A stretch of DNA of 64,000 nucleotides from Seminavis robusta (GCA_903772945.1 CAICTM010000040.1:62001-126000); one strand, 5' to 3'. Shown: positions 53,720 to 64,000, counted from the first letter of the stretch. Program-made: numbers and translations. Notes: generated by a model not told the origin, from the letters alone.

Positions 53720-53805
53720 GGATTACGGGTTGTCTAATTGATGTAACTGTCACAAGTCCCAGTGAAATTACTTAGAAGTACTTAGTACCAACTTGGGGTA
53801 TGGTT
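53720..53805 (-). repeat. Right terminal inverted repeat
   Basis: Reverse complement of 44994-45079 with about six mismatches. TA follows at 53806. Confidence 0.9.
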
Positions 53806-54111
53806 TAGGTAAGACCAGGTGAAAGTGCCTGGCGACGACGGTGCCAAAGGCAGGTCTGCAAACCTCACGCCAAAACACTGAGTTGGAGCAAGTGTGAGCA
53901 TTGAAGTATCCGGTCCGGTTCCGCCAAATTCGTTCACAGCGCAACTCCATCTTTTCGCACCCACATACGGTACTGTAACATCGCATCGGCTCTAACTTGA
54001 CATCATACATCTCAATCGTTCAGTTTAGAGTAGTGTATTGTAGCTACCATTTCTCTTGGCAACACAGACAACACAACACAACACAACACAACACAACACA
54101 AGTAACTGACA
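53806..54111. other. Interval between element and RING gene
   Basis: No gene seen. It ends with a tandem ACAAC pentamer repeat (54069-54101) in the presumed 5' UTR of the RING gene. Confidence 0.5.
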
Positions 54112-54753
54112 ATGAGCATGGCCAACGACGGTCTTACCCTGAAAGTATTGGACGCCGAATTCAGCTGTACCATTTGCTTTGAACGATTTGCATCCCAGCA
54201 GAATGCGCTCTTGACACCCCATTCCGGAATCTGTGGCCACTCCTTTTGCAAGAGGTGTATTCTGAATCTGTTGGACGAGCAAGAAGCAGCGCCGTGTCCT
54301 CTGTGTCAAAATCAGGCCGCGTTTGTGGCGGGGCACTTGATCCCCAACGTGGCACTATGCAAACTCTACGAAGCCGTAGTCCCATTTGTCACTACGGACG
54401 ACGACAACAACCAGCGCCAAGACGGCCGTAAAAAGCAATCACAATCACAATCGAATAACGAACAACCACCGACCAAGCGATGGAAGTACGACGATGACGA
54501 CGAACGCAGTCATTGCGATTTTGCGCAGACATATGTGGCGGCTGTCAAGAGCCGGTTTGCCAACACGCCCGAGAAGTATCGGTCCTTTTTGAATATTCTG
54601 CAAGTATATCAACGAGGGATTGTACCTCCCGAACAAACGCTAGAACGCATATTTTACTTGCTGGAAGACCATTCCGATCTCCTGGATGATTTCACCTACT
54701 TTCTCCCAGACAATAATAATCAGGAAGAAGCATCCAGCGAAGGGGACAGCTGA
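54112..54753 (+). CDS. RING-HC zinc-finger protein (probable E3 ubiquitin ligase)
   Basis: 213 residues in one exon from ATG 54112. Residues 19-65 form a complete C3HC4 RING: C19, C22, C41, H43, C46, C49, C62, C65. A short helical segment (VALCKLYEAVVPFV) comes next, followed by an Asp/Gln/Lys-rich disordered linker. The C-terminal part is helical (FAQTYVAAVKSRFANTPEKYRSFLNILQVYQRG, at 54521-54619) and ends acidic. That region (KYRSFL-ILQVYQ) resembles a paired-amphipathic-helix (PAH) or similar bundle used for protein contacts, but this is weak. It is inferred to be a ubiquitin ligase; substrate unknown. Despite lying next to the element it is outside the TIR and unrelated to the element's RING. 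Confidence 0.8.
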   Translation: MSMANDGLTLKVLDAEFSCTICFERFASQQNALLTPHSGICGHSFCKRCILNLLDEQEAAPCPLCQNQAAFVAGHLIPNVALCKLYEAVVPFVTTDDDNNQRQDGRKKQSQSQSNNEQPPTKRWKYDDDDERSHCDFAQTYVAAVKSRFANTPEKYRSFLNILQVYQRGIVPPEQTLERIFYLLEDHSDLLDDFTYFLPDNNNQEEASSEGDS

Positions 54754-55294
54754 TAGCCGTCTGTCTGGCTCGACTCGACTCGACTCGAGCGAGTCTGTAT
54801 TTATTTGATAGATTGGCCCCATCCATCGTATTGGACACAACATCACTGGAAATGGATGGCAACACTCACGATAGCGGTAGAAGTGCCAAGTTGTTGCCAG
54901 CACAAAGAGATCCAACGCGAAAAGAATCATTTGTACGGTGATTTTTGGCGGATAATTTACTAGACCAGCTAGCTACATATAAGTTCATCTTCATGCTTTC
55001 TTCTTCGTCCCGAGCTACGAATCTACATGTACTAGCTAGTACTAGCTAACGGTAGCTAGACTACGATCTGTAGCTGGTAGGGTTGGTTGGTTTGTTGAAG
55101 CGCCCACATTGCGCCTTTTATCCCAGATTGGCCAAACTTCCAAATTTCAGATCGCTGGCTTTTTCCACAAGGCGTGTGGATGAAGAGAAGGGCAACGACC
55201 AAAGATCAAAGATCAAGGAAGACTGTTCGACATTGACCACACCTCCGGTGTCTACCTAGCTAGACTACGTATCTTCCTTTTTAGTTTGTGAACC
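54754..55294. other. Intergenic, no gene seen
   Basis: 541 bp. Contains CGACTCGACTCGACTCGAGCGAG just after the RING gene and AGCTAGTACTAGCTA palindromes near 55030. Confidence 0.4.
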
Positions 55295-57053
55295 ATGGCC
55301 TCAAGCCTCAAGCAAATCCACCAAGACGTTCGAAGAAAAAGAAGAAGCGACATTCATCGAGAGCAAAATTGCTCTCGATGGATTCGATTGGGCTTTTACA
55401 ATCTTGATAGAAGTTGTCAACATGGCCAGCTTTCTTGCTCGGCCATGTTCCGGTTCATTCCAGTACAACAAGTTGGTGAATCACTACTTCTCATGGGTAC
55501 TAATTAGCGATGTTGTGGGCATTTTCTTGCCACCAAAGCGCCGTCATTGGGTGAACCTCTTCCGAGTATCCGAGAGTTTTGTGTTTGTATACACGACAAT
55601 AACGCTCCATTTCCTAGAGTTGGAGGAGCCACGTCTGGCTTTCCAGTTTCGACTTGGAGTTTCCTTGGTTCGATTGATCCATGCAGCATTCCTTTTGTAC
55701 AAGTACAAGACAAGTCTGGTGCAACTCTGGGCGCTCCCTAGTTGCCTCCGAGACATCTTCCAAAGTGAATTTGTGCTGGAGGGAACAGAATATGTTTTTT
55801 ATGGCTTTGTGCCTTTCTTTCTTGGAAGTATGCTACTCCCAAACCTTTTGTACCTATCTCACTACAACTATGATGTGGCAAGCTTGGATGCTATTTTGAC
55901 CCACATGCAAGGCAGTGAGAGTGTCAATGTCCATTTCAAGAAACTCATCTTTTTGATTCTTATACCATCGGCAAGGAACAGAGCTGTGGCTTCCTGGTTT
56001 GTGTTTGGTGCATTTTCTATTCAATGGGTCATAATGCTACCAATGTTTGCACTGGCACCAATTCCATACATGCACATTGTGGCAGAAATTGTCTTTTTGA
56101 TGGAGGCTGTTTTGCTCACTCGAGAGTGGTGGCATCAAAAGTCGGAAACAGGAAAGCTGAAGGACTCAAATCATGAATCTGAAGAGCTAGCTACAATTGA
56201 GAGTGATCTTCCTCTTGTTGGATTTGATTGGGGTTTCACCATACTGATTGAAGTGGCCAACATGGCCAGCTGCCTTGCTCGACCATCTGCTGGTGATTTC
56301 CAGTATAACAAGTTGGTGAATCATTATATCTCATGGCAGCTGATTACGGATGTTCCAGGTCTTCTCTTGCCACCCAAGCGCCGTCACTGGGTCAACCTGT
56401 TCCGGGCACTAGAGAGCCTTGTGTTGCTCTATACCACAATATATCTCAAAGTGCAAAACCTGGAAAAGCCAGGACTGGCTTTTCAAACGAGACTTGGGGT
56501 ATCCGTGGTTCGCTTGATCCATGCCTCATCACTCCTGTACAAATACAAGACAAGTTGGGCACAAATCTGGGCATTGCCAGGTTGGCTCCGAGCCATGATC
56601 CAAAGCGACTTTGTGCTGGAGGCAACACAGGGGGTGGCACACATCTCCATCACTTTCTTTCTCGGCAGTATTCTACTCCCACACCTTTTCTACATCTCCC
56701 ACTTTAACTATCAAGTGGCAAGTTTGGATGCCATTTTGACCAACCTTCAGGCTGGCTTTTGTGTCAATGTGCAGCTCAAAAAGCTGCTCTACCTGATGCT
56801 CATGAACTCGGCCATGAATAGAGCTGGAGCTTCCTGGTTCACTTTTGGTGGATTTGCCATTCAATGGGTCATCATGCTGCCAATGTTTGTGTTGGCTCCA
56901 ATTCCATACATACACATTGTGGCAGAAATTGCTTTTTTGATTGATGCCCTTTTGCTGACTCGAGAGTGGCAACATCACAAGCAGAACACAAAGTTGAAAG
57001 ACTCGAATCATGGATTTGACGAGCAAGTCCCACTGTCGAGTACCGACAAGTAA
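55295..57053 (+). CDS. Internally duplicated multi-spanning membrane protein, start unresolved
   Basis: The clear frame runs 55404-57053 and contains two copies of a ~270-residue unit, about 50% identical or more. Each starts FDW(A/G)FTILIEV(V/A)NMAS, has LLPPKRRHWVNLFR, LGVS(L/V)VRLIHA, YKYKTS, and ends WFxFGxFxIQWVIMLPMF and LLTREW. Each unit has about five or six hydrophobic segments. The matching frame continues upstream (STKTFEEKEEATFIESKIALDG) without an ATG. A good ATG (ACCATGG, 55295) lies in a different frame, so an unseen intron, a one-base change, or a CCTTTTTAG splice site at 55281-55289 must be invoked. Function is unknown; I do not recognise the family. Confidence 0.65.
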
Positions 57054-57854
57054 GCGAGCTGAAGCATGGTTGTACATGTACCTGATTGAGATTGAACTAC
57101 ACCTTCAACAATATCAGAATCGAGCAAAGATCTGCCGCAACCCATCGCTTCCAAACGACCATGAACGCAGAAGCCCACTTTCCGTGGAGGCGAAACTGCT
57201 TCTTTCGCCAGACGAAGCCAATTCCCCGTTGAATGCATGGTACTGTAGCCAGTGCCGACGAAAGAGTTGTTGGAATGGTCTGCTACAGCCCACCCTACGA
57301 GGGATCGTTCAGTCGGTTGGTCTGATGATGGTTCAGTTGGATGCAATTCCATAACCTGCTTTTTTCGGCTTGCGTAGACTCATCACCTATATGTACGGTA
57401 CTCTATCTGGATATCTAGCTGGACCCCCTTTCACAAACAAATGCCGCGTGCTTATCAGATCAGCCAGTGTGGCAATCCTGGACACGTCTGACGAATTTCG
57501 ACTAGGTTTATGCAGTGCCTATGTATTGGAACCGGAGGTCGTGGGTTTTGAAACCGGTATCGTGGGCTTAGTCCAGCCAGGCGATGGGGAGGGCTTCGAA
57601 GATTGCCAAGATCTCCATCGGAATCATCGAGATGTACAGCGTAGCACAATCGCCGATCGCAATGACTGGGTCGCATCCTCACAACGTAACCCAGCACATT
57701 CCCGAACTCGAACTCAAAATGCTGGATATCTACCACCGATGTACTCGCTATCTTGAAGAGAGACAGCCATCGCCCAACCTGGCAATACGTATTCTTCGAA
57801 TCTATCGCTCACAAAATTTGCCCTCCGCATTCTGGCCGTGTTACATTGCCGACC
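57054..57854. other. Intergenic, 0.8 kb, no supportable gene
   Basis: Several frames on both strands overlap here, but none has domain-like content or consistent composition. Confidence 0.4.
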
Positions 57855-58466
57855 ATGCTGTCGTTTTCTCCATTTCCCGTACATGTGCTGGTTTTGCTCG
57901 TCTTGGTTGGTCTCCACCACTGTGCGGCATCTACAAGGAAGATTGGAGTAGGATGTCAGCTCGACTTTACGTTTGACCGCAGCAAGGTTGCCCGAAGACC
58001 CAACAGCGCTGAGGTGGACGCTATTATTCAGCTGACAAAACTGTTCTATGCAGACAAATGCTCCAAGCTCCTGAACGGTGAGTTCGTCGAAGTTGGGCTC
58101 TCCGACCTTGCGACACCGAAACGCCTTCGTGGGGTAGACTATACTTTCCGCTTCAGGTTCTTTACTACTGTGGAGGTCACATCGGACTCGTCGTTGGGGC
58201 AAGCAGATTTATCTGGCCTTTTGTCAGGGCTCGATTACGACCACGAATACAAGGAAAACTTCGTATGGAAATACTTCGGTACGTCGGACAAGAGCATCTT
58301 CTCTTCTGCGATAGCGGTGACCTTCCAGCAGGCGGGTCTCCCGAAGCAATCGATCTTTGGAAATGTCGAGAGTGAGGGGCCGTATTTTGAAAGAAAGCAT
58401 GGTCACAGAGACGGACCGTACTACGACAAGAGGAAGAGGCACGGTGAGAGATACCCGGGGATCTAG
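57855..58466 (+). CDS. Small secreted protein of unknown function
   Basis: 203 residues from ATG 57855; the frame is open upstream to 57753, but this ATG gives a perfect signal peptide (residues 1-26, FPVHVLVLLVLVGLHHCAAS). The mature chain has two cysteines (VGCQLDF and KCSKLL), a regular alternating pattern (VDYTFRFRFFTTVEVTSDSS) that looks beta-rich, and a His/Lys/Arg/Tyr-rich C-terminus. Most adjacent frames on both strands are shadows. I do not recognise a family; extracellular location is inferred from the leader only. Confidence 0.6.
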   Translation: MLSFSPFPVHVLVLLVLVGLHHCAASTRKIGVGCQLDFTFDRSKVARRPNSAEVDAIIQLTKLFYADKCSKLLNGEFVEVGLSDLATPKRLRGVDYTFRFRFFTTVEVTSDSSLGQADLSGLLSGLDYDHEYKENFVWKYFGTSDKSIFSSAIAVTFQQAGLPKQSIFGNVESEGPYFERKHGHRDGPYYDKRKRHGERYPGI

Positions 58467-58900
58467 CTAGCAGGAGCTTAACTCCTGTCCGAGTCCATGC
58501 AGGCCACCAAGAGTCAGCCTTGCGAACAAAAGAGGATTAGCCACTCTGAAGAATCTTTACCAGCGGGGCACCGCTGCGTTGTCCGCTTCGTTCGGCTTAG
58601 TCACTATAGCCACGTTTTGGAGGTGATTGCTAGCTAACTTCTGGTACCGTAGTAGGCTCCCAGCATGAGACTTTCGCTCTCACTCGTTCCTAGTTTATTT
58701 TGAAACAACCGATTGCAAGGTAACCGTGGCGTGAACCGGAACTCCTCTTCTATACCCAGTAGTTTTTGCCATGTACAGCCTTGAGGTTTGAATGTCTCTC
58801 CTCGTTGCGAGAAAACCGGTACCCATCCATGTATAGATCGGCATGGCACCGTGCTCTCGTCCAGCAACAGCAGCAAGGCACAGGAACAGGAACAGGCTCC
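58467..58900. other. Convergent intergenic gap, no gene seen
   Basis: Holds the 3' ends of the secreted-protein gene and the BspA-like gene. Confidence 0.4.
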
Positions 58901-61900
58901 TCAAGTGCAAGCAAAGCAGAAAGGACCTTTTGGGGATGAGAAAAGGTTGGGATCGCTGTTATACTGACAAGAAGATTCATCAAACATGAAGTCCACACAG
59001 GCATTTGTGTCGAGAATGCTGCTGCCCCAGCTACACAGATTCATGTTGAAGCTTGATGCATATCGAAACATATCCGTGAAATCGGTCCCCGCTGCAGGAA
59101 CCCAGCTGGAGATGTCCACATTGAAAGATGTAGCGGTATCAAACATCTGAAGGATCCAAGAAGTGAGTTGCAATGGATACAGATAATGTTGATACGGGTC
59201 TGTGTTCAGCTCGTCCAAGAAAGCAACTTACCTCATCAAACCTGACAACGTTGGAAACATCCCAATTAGAGATATCTGAGTTGAATACATAGTTCCATTC
59301 AAACATTACCCCCATGTCAGTTACTGAAGCAACATTCCATGCTGAGATGTCCCCTGCAAAGGCCTGCATAATCAAAAAGCCGAGCAACAACCTGGTAAGG
59401 ATTGGCTCCGCTACTCTCCCAGCAAACTCATGTAGCCACTTACACTGGGTCCAGTAAACATGGCAAACATGTCCTCCACAGATGAAACATCCCAGGTTGA
59501 GACGTCACCATTAAAGGCATTGTTGTCGCCAAACATTCTGTCCATTCGTTGTACTTTCGCTGTGTTCCAGGCAGTCAGAGATTCTGAATAGGAACTGGTC
59601 GACTCAAACATACTCTGCATGGATGTAACTTTCTGTTGGATGGTTCGAGAAGAAAACGTTGTAAGACCAACCAGACCAGGCAGATTTCATGATGTTAAAC
59701 CCCCGCGTACCGAAACGTCCCAGTTCCCCAGTGATCCTGCATAGGTAGCTGACTTGAACAAAAATGACACATCTTCCACATTCTATTGGCAAAGAATCAA
59801 AACAACTTTAAGCAAGATTCCAAATAGACGACCAGAGAGCATCGTAACCACAACAACTCACAGACACATCCTAGAAGAAGAAGAAGCAAGATGAAGCAGC
59901 GAAAACAATTGAGTGAGACGTGAAAGGCCATAAGTGCATGGTTGTGTTGTCAATAACATACCCATCCATTGATGTCTTCATTCAATGTCATAGATGAAAA
60001 TAATCCACTAAAATCAGTCACAGATGGTTCAAAGCACCAGCCAGAGATGGGCCCATACGTTGTGTATGGGAAAGCTAGATTGTTAGTCCAGTCAGCAGAA
60101 ATGGCAGAGACAAGATCAGATCTGGATGCAAAACAAGAGTACGCGGATGATGGTGCTGAAGTAGGAAGGGCGGTCGGTGCTTTACTTGGGATGTGAGTGG
60201 GTGGTTGTGTTGGCATGGTTGTGGGCACCTTAGTTGGAAAGTTTGTGGGTACCTTTGTGGGTGGTCTACTAGGGGGCAGGGTGGGTGGTACAGTTGGAGC
60301 TAAGGTTGGCTTTTTGGTAGGAGACGCTGTGGGGTGTTTGGTTGGAAGTTTAGTGGGTGGTTCTGTTGGCATGACTGTAGGTGGTACAGTTGGAGCTAAT
60401 GTTGGATTTTTGGTTGGAGAGGCTGTGGGGCTGTTAGTTGGGATTTCAGTGGGTGAATCTGTTGGCATGGCTGTAGGTGATCCTGTTGGAGCTAATGTTG
60501 GCTGTTTGGTAGGAGTGGCTGTGGGGCTTTTGGTTGGAAGTTTAGTGGGTGGTTCTGTTGGCGTCAATGTGGGCAACCCAGTTGGATATTTGGTTGGTAC
60601 CTCTGTGAGAGATCCACTTGGGGGGTGGGAAGGTGGCGCACTAGAAGCTGATGTAGGCAGTTTGGTTGGAGTTGATGTGGAGGTCATGGTTGGAAGTGGT
60701 GTGGGTGGCGCCGTTGGTGTGTGTGTTGGCATCTTAGATGGAAGACTTGTTGATGCATTTGTGGGAGGACTACTTGGGGGCTGAACAGGTGAAGCAGTAG
60801 GTTCCAATGTCGGCAGTTTGGTAGGAGTGGCTGTGGAGCTTTTGGTTGGAAGTTGTGTGGGTAGTTCTGTAGGCATTGTGGGCACCTTTGTTGGAAGATT
60901 TGTTGGTTCATTTGTGGGAGGACTACTTGGGGGTTGAACAGGTGAAGCAGTAGGTTCCAATGTAGGCAGTTTGGTAGGGTGGTGTGGAGCTTTTGGTTGG
61001 AAGTTGTGTGGGTGGTGCAAAAGGCATATTTGTAGGCACCTTAATTGGAAGATTTGTTGGTGCATTTGTGGGAGGACTGCTTGGGGTATGCATAGGTTCA
61101 TTAGGTGACAAGGTTGATTCCGTGGGGGTGGCTGTGGTGAATTTTGTTGGAAGGTTTGCGGGTAGATCTGTAGGCATATTCAGTGGGCATCGTACTTGGA
61201 AGAGTTGTTGGTGCTTTATGGAAGGGCTACTTGGGGTGTGTGTAGGTGCGTTGGTGACAATTTTGAATTCAGTGGTGGTGGCTGTGGGGATTTTTGTTGC
61301 AAAGTTTGTGGGTAGTTCTGTAGGCATAGTGGTGGGAACAATAATTGGAAGAGTTGTTGGTGCTTTTATGGAGGACTACTTGGGGTGTGTGTAGGTGCAT
61401 TGGGAGACAAGGTTGGCAATTCAGTGGGGGTGGCTGTGGGGATTTTGTCGGAAGGTTGGTGGGTAGTTCTGTATGCGTACTGGTGGGCATATTAGTTGGA
61501 AGATTTGTTGGTGCATTCAGAGAATGAGTAGGTGATTCAGTAGGGGCCAAGGTTGGCTTCTGGGTGGAAATGACTGTGGGCATTTTGGTTGGGAGGTTTG
61601 TGAGTTGCTCAGTAGTTTCTGTAGTTCCGACAGTTGGAAGATTTGTAGGTATTGATGATGGTTCGGACACAATTTCTTTTTGTGATGGAGCGTGTGATGG
61701 AGTGTAAATTTGTGGAGTTGGATGGTTTAGACGTTCTGTGCTGGGAGTAGATTCAGGTCTGGGTGCAAAAGTGGGTGTTTGATCCAGAGAGGACTGGATT
61801 GTAAAGTTGGAGCTGGGCTGGATGTGGCTTCTCTATTCAAGTTAGTGAAAGACTTCAGCCCTTCAAGCGTAGCATGTGTTAAGCTCTGTTGTGTTGTTTG

Positions 61901-63585
61901 AATCGGGGAAGGGTTCTCCATTGTGGAGGGTGGCTCAGTGGGTACAAAGCTTGCTTCAATTGATGAGGGCCTTTGCAAGACAGCACTCACGAAAACTTGA
62001 GTGGTCTCATCTGACAACACCTTGGTTGGTCCTTTGGCAATTTGTATTGAGGACACTGTTGGTGAAAATGTGCCTTGAGTGGGTGGCAATGTATGGGAGC
62101 CTGTGCCTACATCAGCACTTGGCCGTTCTGTTTTGGCGAATCCCCCAGTTGTTCACTCCTTGAGGGTGCCAGTGTGATGGGTGCCGGAGTTGACACTATG
62201 ACAGAAGTCCCTCCCCCTGAAGCAAATGCAGCTGTGTATTTGTGAGGGTTGGGTGGTTCAGTAGCCCGATTATCTGCTGGTGCTGTGCCTTGTGTTTGAT
62301 TTGTCCAAACAGTGCTTGGGATGGTGGACAGTGGGTGGTTGCCACTGGTTCTGTTGCTATTAGCATCCAACTCCAAAGCTGGAACAATCAATGGATCTGA
62401 AGGAGAATGGGCAGCCAACTTCGCATCAACAGTATCAGCCACTGTTTGTAAGAACTGGGCCTCAAAACTCTCAAGCTCAACAGATCTCAGAGTTCCATCA
62501 GTGGGCACTCCAAACAAAGGGGCTACATCAGAGCATCCATTGCAACTGATAGTTGACTTCCACCAAGTCACAGTCCATGATTTTTCCTCTGTTGTAATGG
62601 TCTCTGCCTGGACCAACTCACTTTTCAACATGAATCGTTCATAACTGTCATCACAGCCACCAGTTTGATCGTTGTAGATTTCCAGGAAGGCATCTTCCAG
62701 CTCTCGCTTCTTTGTCAACAGAACATCTGAGTTCACATCCCCAACCACAAGTTGAGTGATGCCCATCTTAGTTTCATTGTCATCATGAGTGGATGCATTG
62801 CAAAGTGGTCTAGAATCAGCATACACTGGTGGACTTGGAGCTGGATTCCTGGTCAGAACCACTGTTGCTGCAATGGCAATGCCCACAGCTATGACAGACA
62901 TAACAGTCATGCTGACGGAAGTGAGGGCCTTCATGGAAAGAGCTGTCATTTCAGGAGCGGCCAATGTTTGTGACCCTGCTGCAATTTCATGGTTTATGGT
63001 TTGGGCTGCTTCAACCCTCATCTCATTGTACACACTATCCATGTCATAGTCTCTCTTGTCAGTATCCAGTCCATCCTTTGAACAACATGTATCCAAGAGA
63101 GCTCTTGAAGCTAGCCTGGGCCATTTGAAGAGCCACCAACAGAAACCCTACCGAAAGCTCTCTTGAGCAACATCATAAGCGATGTACTTTACACTATTCC
63201 GAAGAATCCGACTTTCCAATAATTCACAGTCAATGGATCCTGTGGAATTGCTTGCTGAATTTGCCTCTTCGTTAATTATGTTTGGAGGAACCAAATCAAG
63301 GAGCAGAAGTTCACCTGACTTGCTGCCATTTGGATCGTTTAAAAGTGTGGAGTGAATCAGACTGTGACGGGGCTTTCGGAAGAACTCTTCTAGGGAATCC
63401 TCATCATTACATGGGGTCGGTTCATTTACATTGGCCCTACCCAACTCTTCGTCTGTTCTTAGCATTGCTGAAAGGTGTGGAGGAGCCCTCAGGGGTTTCA
63501 CTCTTGATCCTCCTTCACCATGATGGGTGTTTTCTCTAAGATCAACCTCAGGTTCCATCATTGCATTCGTGCTTGTTTGGGGCAT
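58901..63585 (-). CDS. BspA-like (DUF285) surface protein with TM segment and PT-rich stalk; frame broken in the stalk
   Basis: Exon 1 is 63585-63152 (cytosolic, acidic). Exon 2 runs from 63115, with a membrane segment (SVSMTVMSVIAVGIAIAATVVL), an ectodomain, then the PT stalk to 59962. Next come a 9-nt exon (59862-59870) and exons 59782-59711, 59632-59444, 59363-59232 and 59146-58901. All later junctions are phase 0 and restore BspA repeats (DINGW-DVS-NVEDVSFLF, NWDVS-KVTSMQSMF, FTGPS-AFAGDISAWNVASVTDM, RFDE-MFDTATSFNVDISSW). The protein would be a type II-like cell-surface protein with C-terminal DUF285 LRRs. Exon 1 to 2 requires a 36-bp intron or has an in-frame TAG. The stalk changes frame near 62.1, 61.8, 61.4, 61.2 and 61.0 kb, so the gene is either decayed or the assembly has indels. 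Similar genes are numerous in diatoms. Confidence 0.7.
59862..59870 (-). other. 9-nt microexon encoding Asp-Val-Ser
   Basis: GATGTGTCT on the minus strand is bounded by CTTCTAG and GTGAGT. It supplies the DVS that completes the W-DVS-NV-D repeat between two well-defined exons. Without it the repeat consensus is broken. Confidence 0.75.
60100..61700 (-). repeat. Degenerate PT-rich tandem repeat
   Basis: Units of about 12-24 residues (LPTKxPTxxPTxxPT, LAPTxSPTxxP) encoded by 36-72-bp DNA repeats. The DNA is similar from unit to unit (TTGGTTGGAAG, GGGGTGGTTC-type on the plus strand), which favours slippage. Confidence 0.85.
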
Positions 63586-64000
63586 CCTCGTGAGAGTTTG
63601 AGTTGTCAGTTAGTTTTAGTCTGCAGGAAGAGGTGTTGGCCAAGTTGCAAAGGAAGAAGATGTGGGACGGAGCGAAGAAGCACAAACCGATGCAACCAAG
63701 TGGGTGAGTTTTAATGCTGAACATGAACTTTTCTACTACCTTTACTAAAATCTAGCTTTCGCTAGCTATCGCTAGCTACAGTAGCTGGGTGTAGCTTCGT
63801 CTACTGTGAGAACCAAGAGGACAAGCATGGTAGCGATAATGAGTGGGTTCCCCTCGCAGAAGGTGTCTTTTTCCTGGAAAATGATTGCCACGTAGTGAAT
63901 TAGAGGAATGACCGCGACTTTTTAGCAAATTTTGTCCTTTGATTTGTGGGACAGCCAAAATCCGTGAATCACACACTAACTATGACCGGAAAAAGTACGG
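63586..64000. other. Right-edge interval, no gene seen
   Basis: Contains GCTAGCTATCGCTAGCTA near 63760; no coherent coding on either strand. Confidence 0.4.

Larger units (their letters stand above)
44994..53805. mobile_element. 8.8-kb TIR element, TA-flanked, two convergent genes, family unknown
   Basis: The left end reads AACCATACCCCAAGTTGGTA inward from 44994. The right end, read on the minus strand from 53805, is the same. The two ends match over about 86 bp with roughly six differences. TA lies immediately outside on both sides (44992-44993 and 53806-53807), consistent with a TA target duplication. Inside are further inverted similarities (45439-45547 with 53313-53422; hairpins at 45797-45816 and 53204-53223) and many GGTACCAAG motifs. 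Two genes converge on 48243-48427. No DDE, tyrosine or HUH transposase, polymerase B, integrase or capsid gene was recognised. I treat it as a DNA transposon of unassigned superfamily. Confidence 0.8.

Noticed and set aside
44994-53805. Polinton or virophage-type element
   Set aside because: No polymerase B, integrase, packaging ATPase or capsid-like gene seen, and the flank is TA rather than a 6-bp duplication.
57714-58202. Minus-strand 162-codon frame
   Set aside because: Antisense to the secreted-protein gene, whose signal peptide supports the plus strand.
59969-60784. Long plus-strand frames rich in Gly/Val
   Set aside because: They are the antisense of the PT-repeat stalk; periodic composition comes from the repeat.

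Overview
The window looks like nuclear DNA of a diatom, most likely a raphid pennate species. I base this on several things seen together. Genes sit on both strands, separated by a few hundred bases, and GT-AG introns are short (mostly 69-203 bp). There are two diatom/stramenopile hallmark families: ankyrin repeats with the NGCPW signature, and a BspA-like (DUF285) surface protein with a PT-rich stalk. A thylakoid-lumen protein carries a three-part plastid leader. Intergenic DNA is full of GATTCGATTC and ACCGGTACC palindromes. The species cannot be fixed from sequence alone.

Layout: 0-0.5 kb, the 5' part of a CX9C protein running off the left edge; 0.9-3.1 kb, a glutamate-carboxypeptidase-II-like peptidase; 3.3-4.35 kb, a broken Crinkler-like remnant beside a dense palindrome array; 4.8-6.9 kb, a KCTD/BTB protein with a nucleotidyltransferase-like second half; 7.4-8.4 kb, tRNA-derived sequence; 8.5-9.1 kb, a cupin; 10.3-11.2 kb, a 5'-truncated allantoinase; 11.5-12.9 kb, a broken NGCPW ankyrin gene; 13.5-15.7 kb, APC8/CDC23; 16-17.8 kb, a TLC-type nucleotide-transporter-like membrane protein; 18.2-22.8 kb, a large disordered WD-like protein; 23-24.7 kb, a Lon N-domain protein; 25.6-26.9 kb, a secreted beta-propeller; 27.2-30.2 kb, two tandem F-box-like genes; 30.9-33.2 kb, an acidic coiled-coil protein; 33.8-34.7 kb, a GOLD-domain protein; 35.2-36.6 kb, histidinol-phosphate aminotransferase; 37.2-38.0 kb, the lumen protein; 38.4-39.7 kb, TraB; 40.4-41.7 kb, a MYND protein; 42.2-44.3 kb, a DUF4116 repeat protein.

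From 44,994 to 53,805 lies one mobile element of about 8.8 kb. It has about 86-bp terminal inverted repeats (roughly 93% identical), TA on both sides, long subterminal inverted repeats full of GGTACCAAG motifs, and two convergent genes. One encodes a glutamine-rich protein whose second half looks like a Ulp1 (C48) protease followed by a RING finger. The other encodes a protein with a possible double-stranded beta-helix segment. I recognise no transposase in it. This is the best candidate for an undescribed system.

After the element come a RING-HC protein (54.1-54.8 kb), an internally duplicated membrane protein (55.3-57.1 kb), a small secreted protein (57.9-58.5 kb) and the BspA/PT-stalk protein (58.9-63.6 kb). 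The last gene has phase-0 exons cut between repeats and a 9-nt microexon. The genes form no operon-like pathway. Housekeeping genes (HisC, APC8, the Lon-domain protein, allantoinase) are mixed with lineage-specific repeat proteins and mobile DNA.
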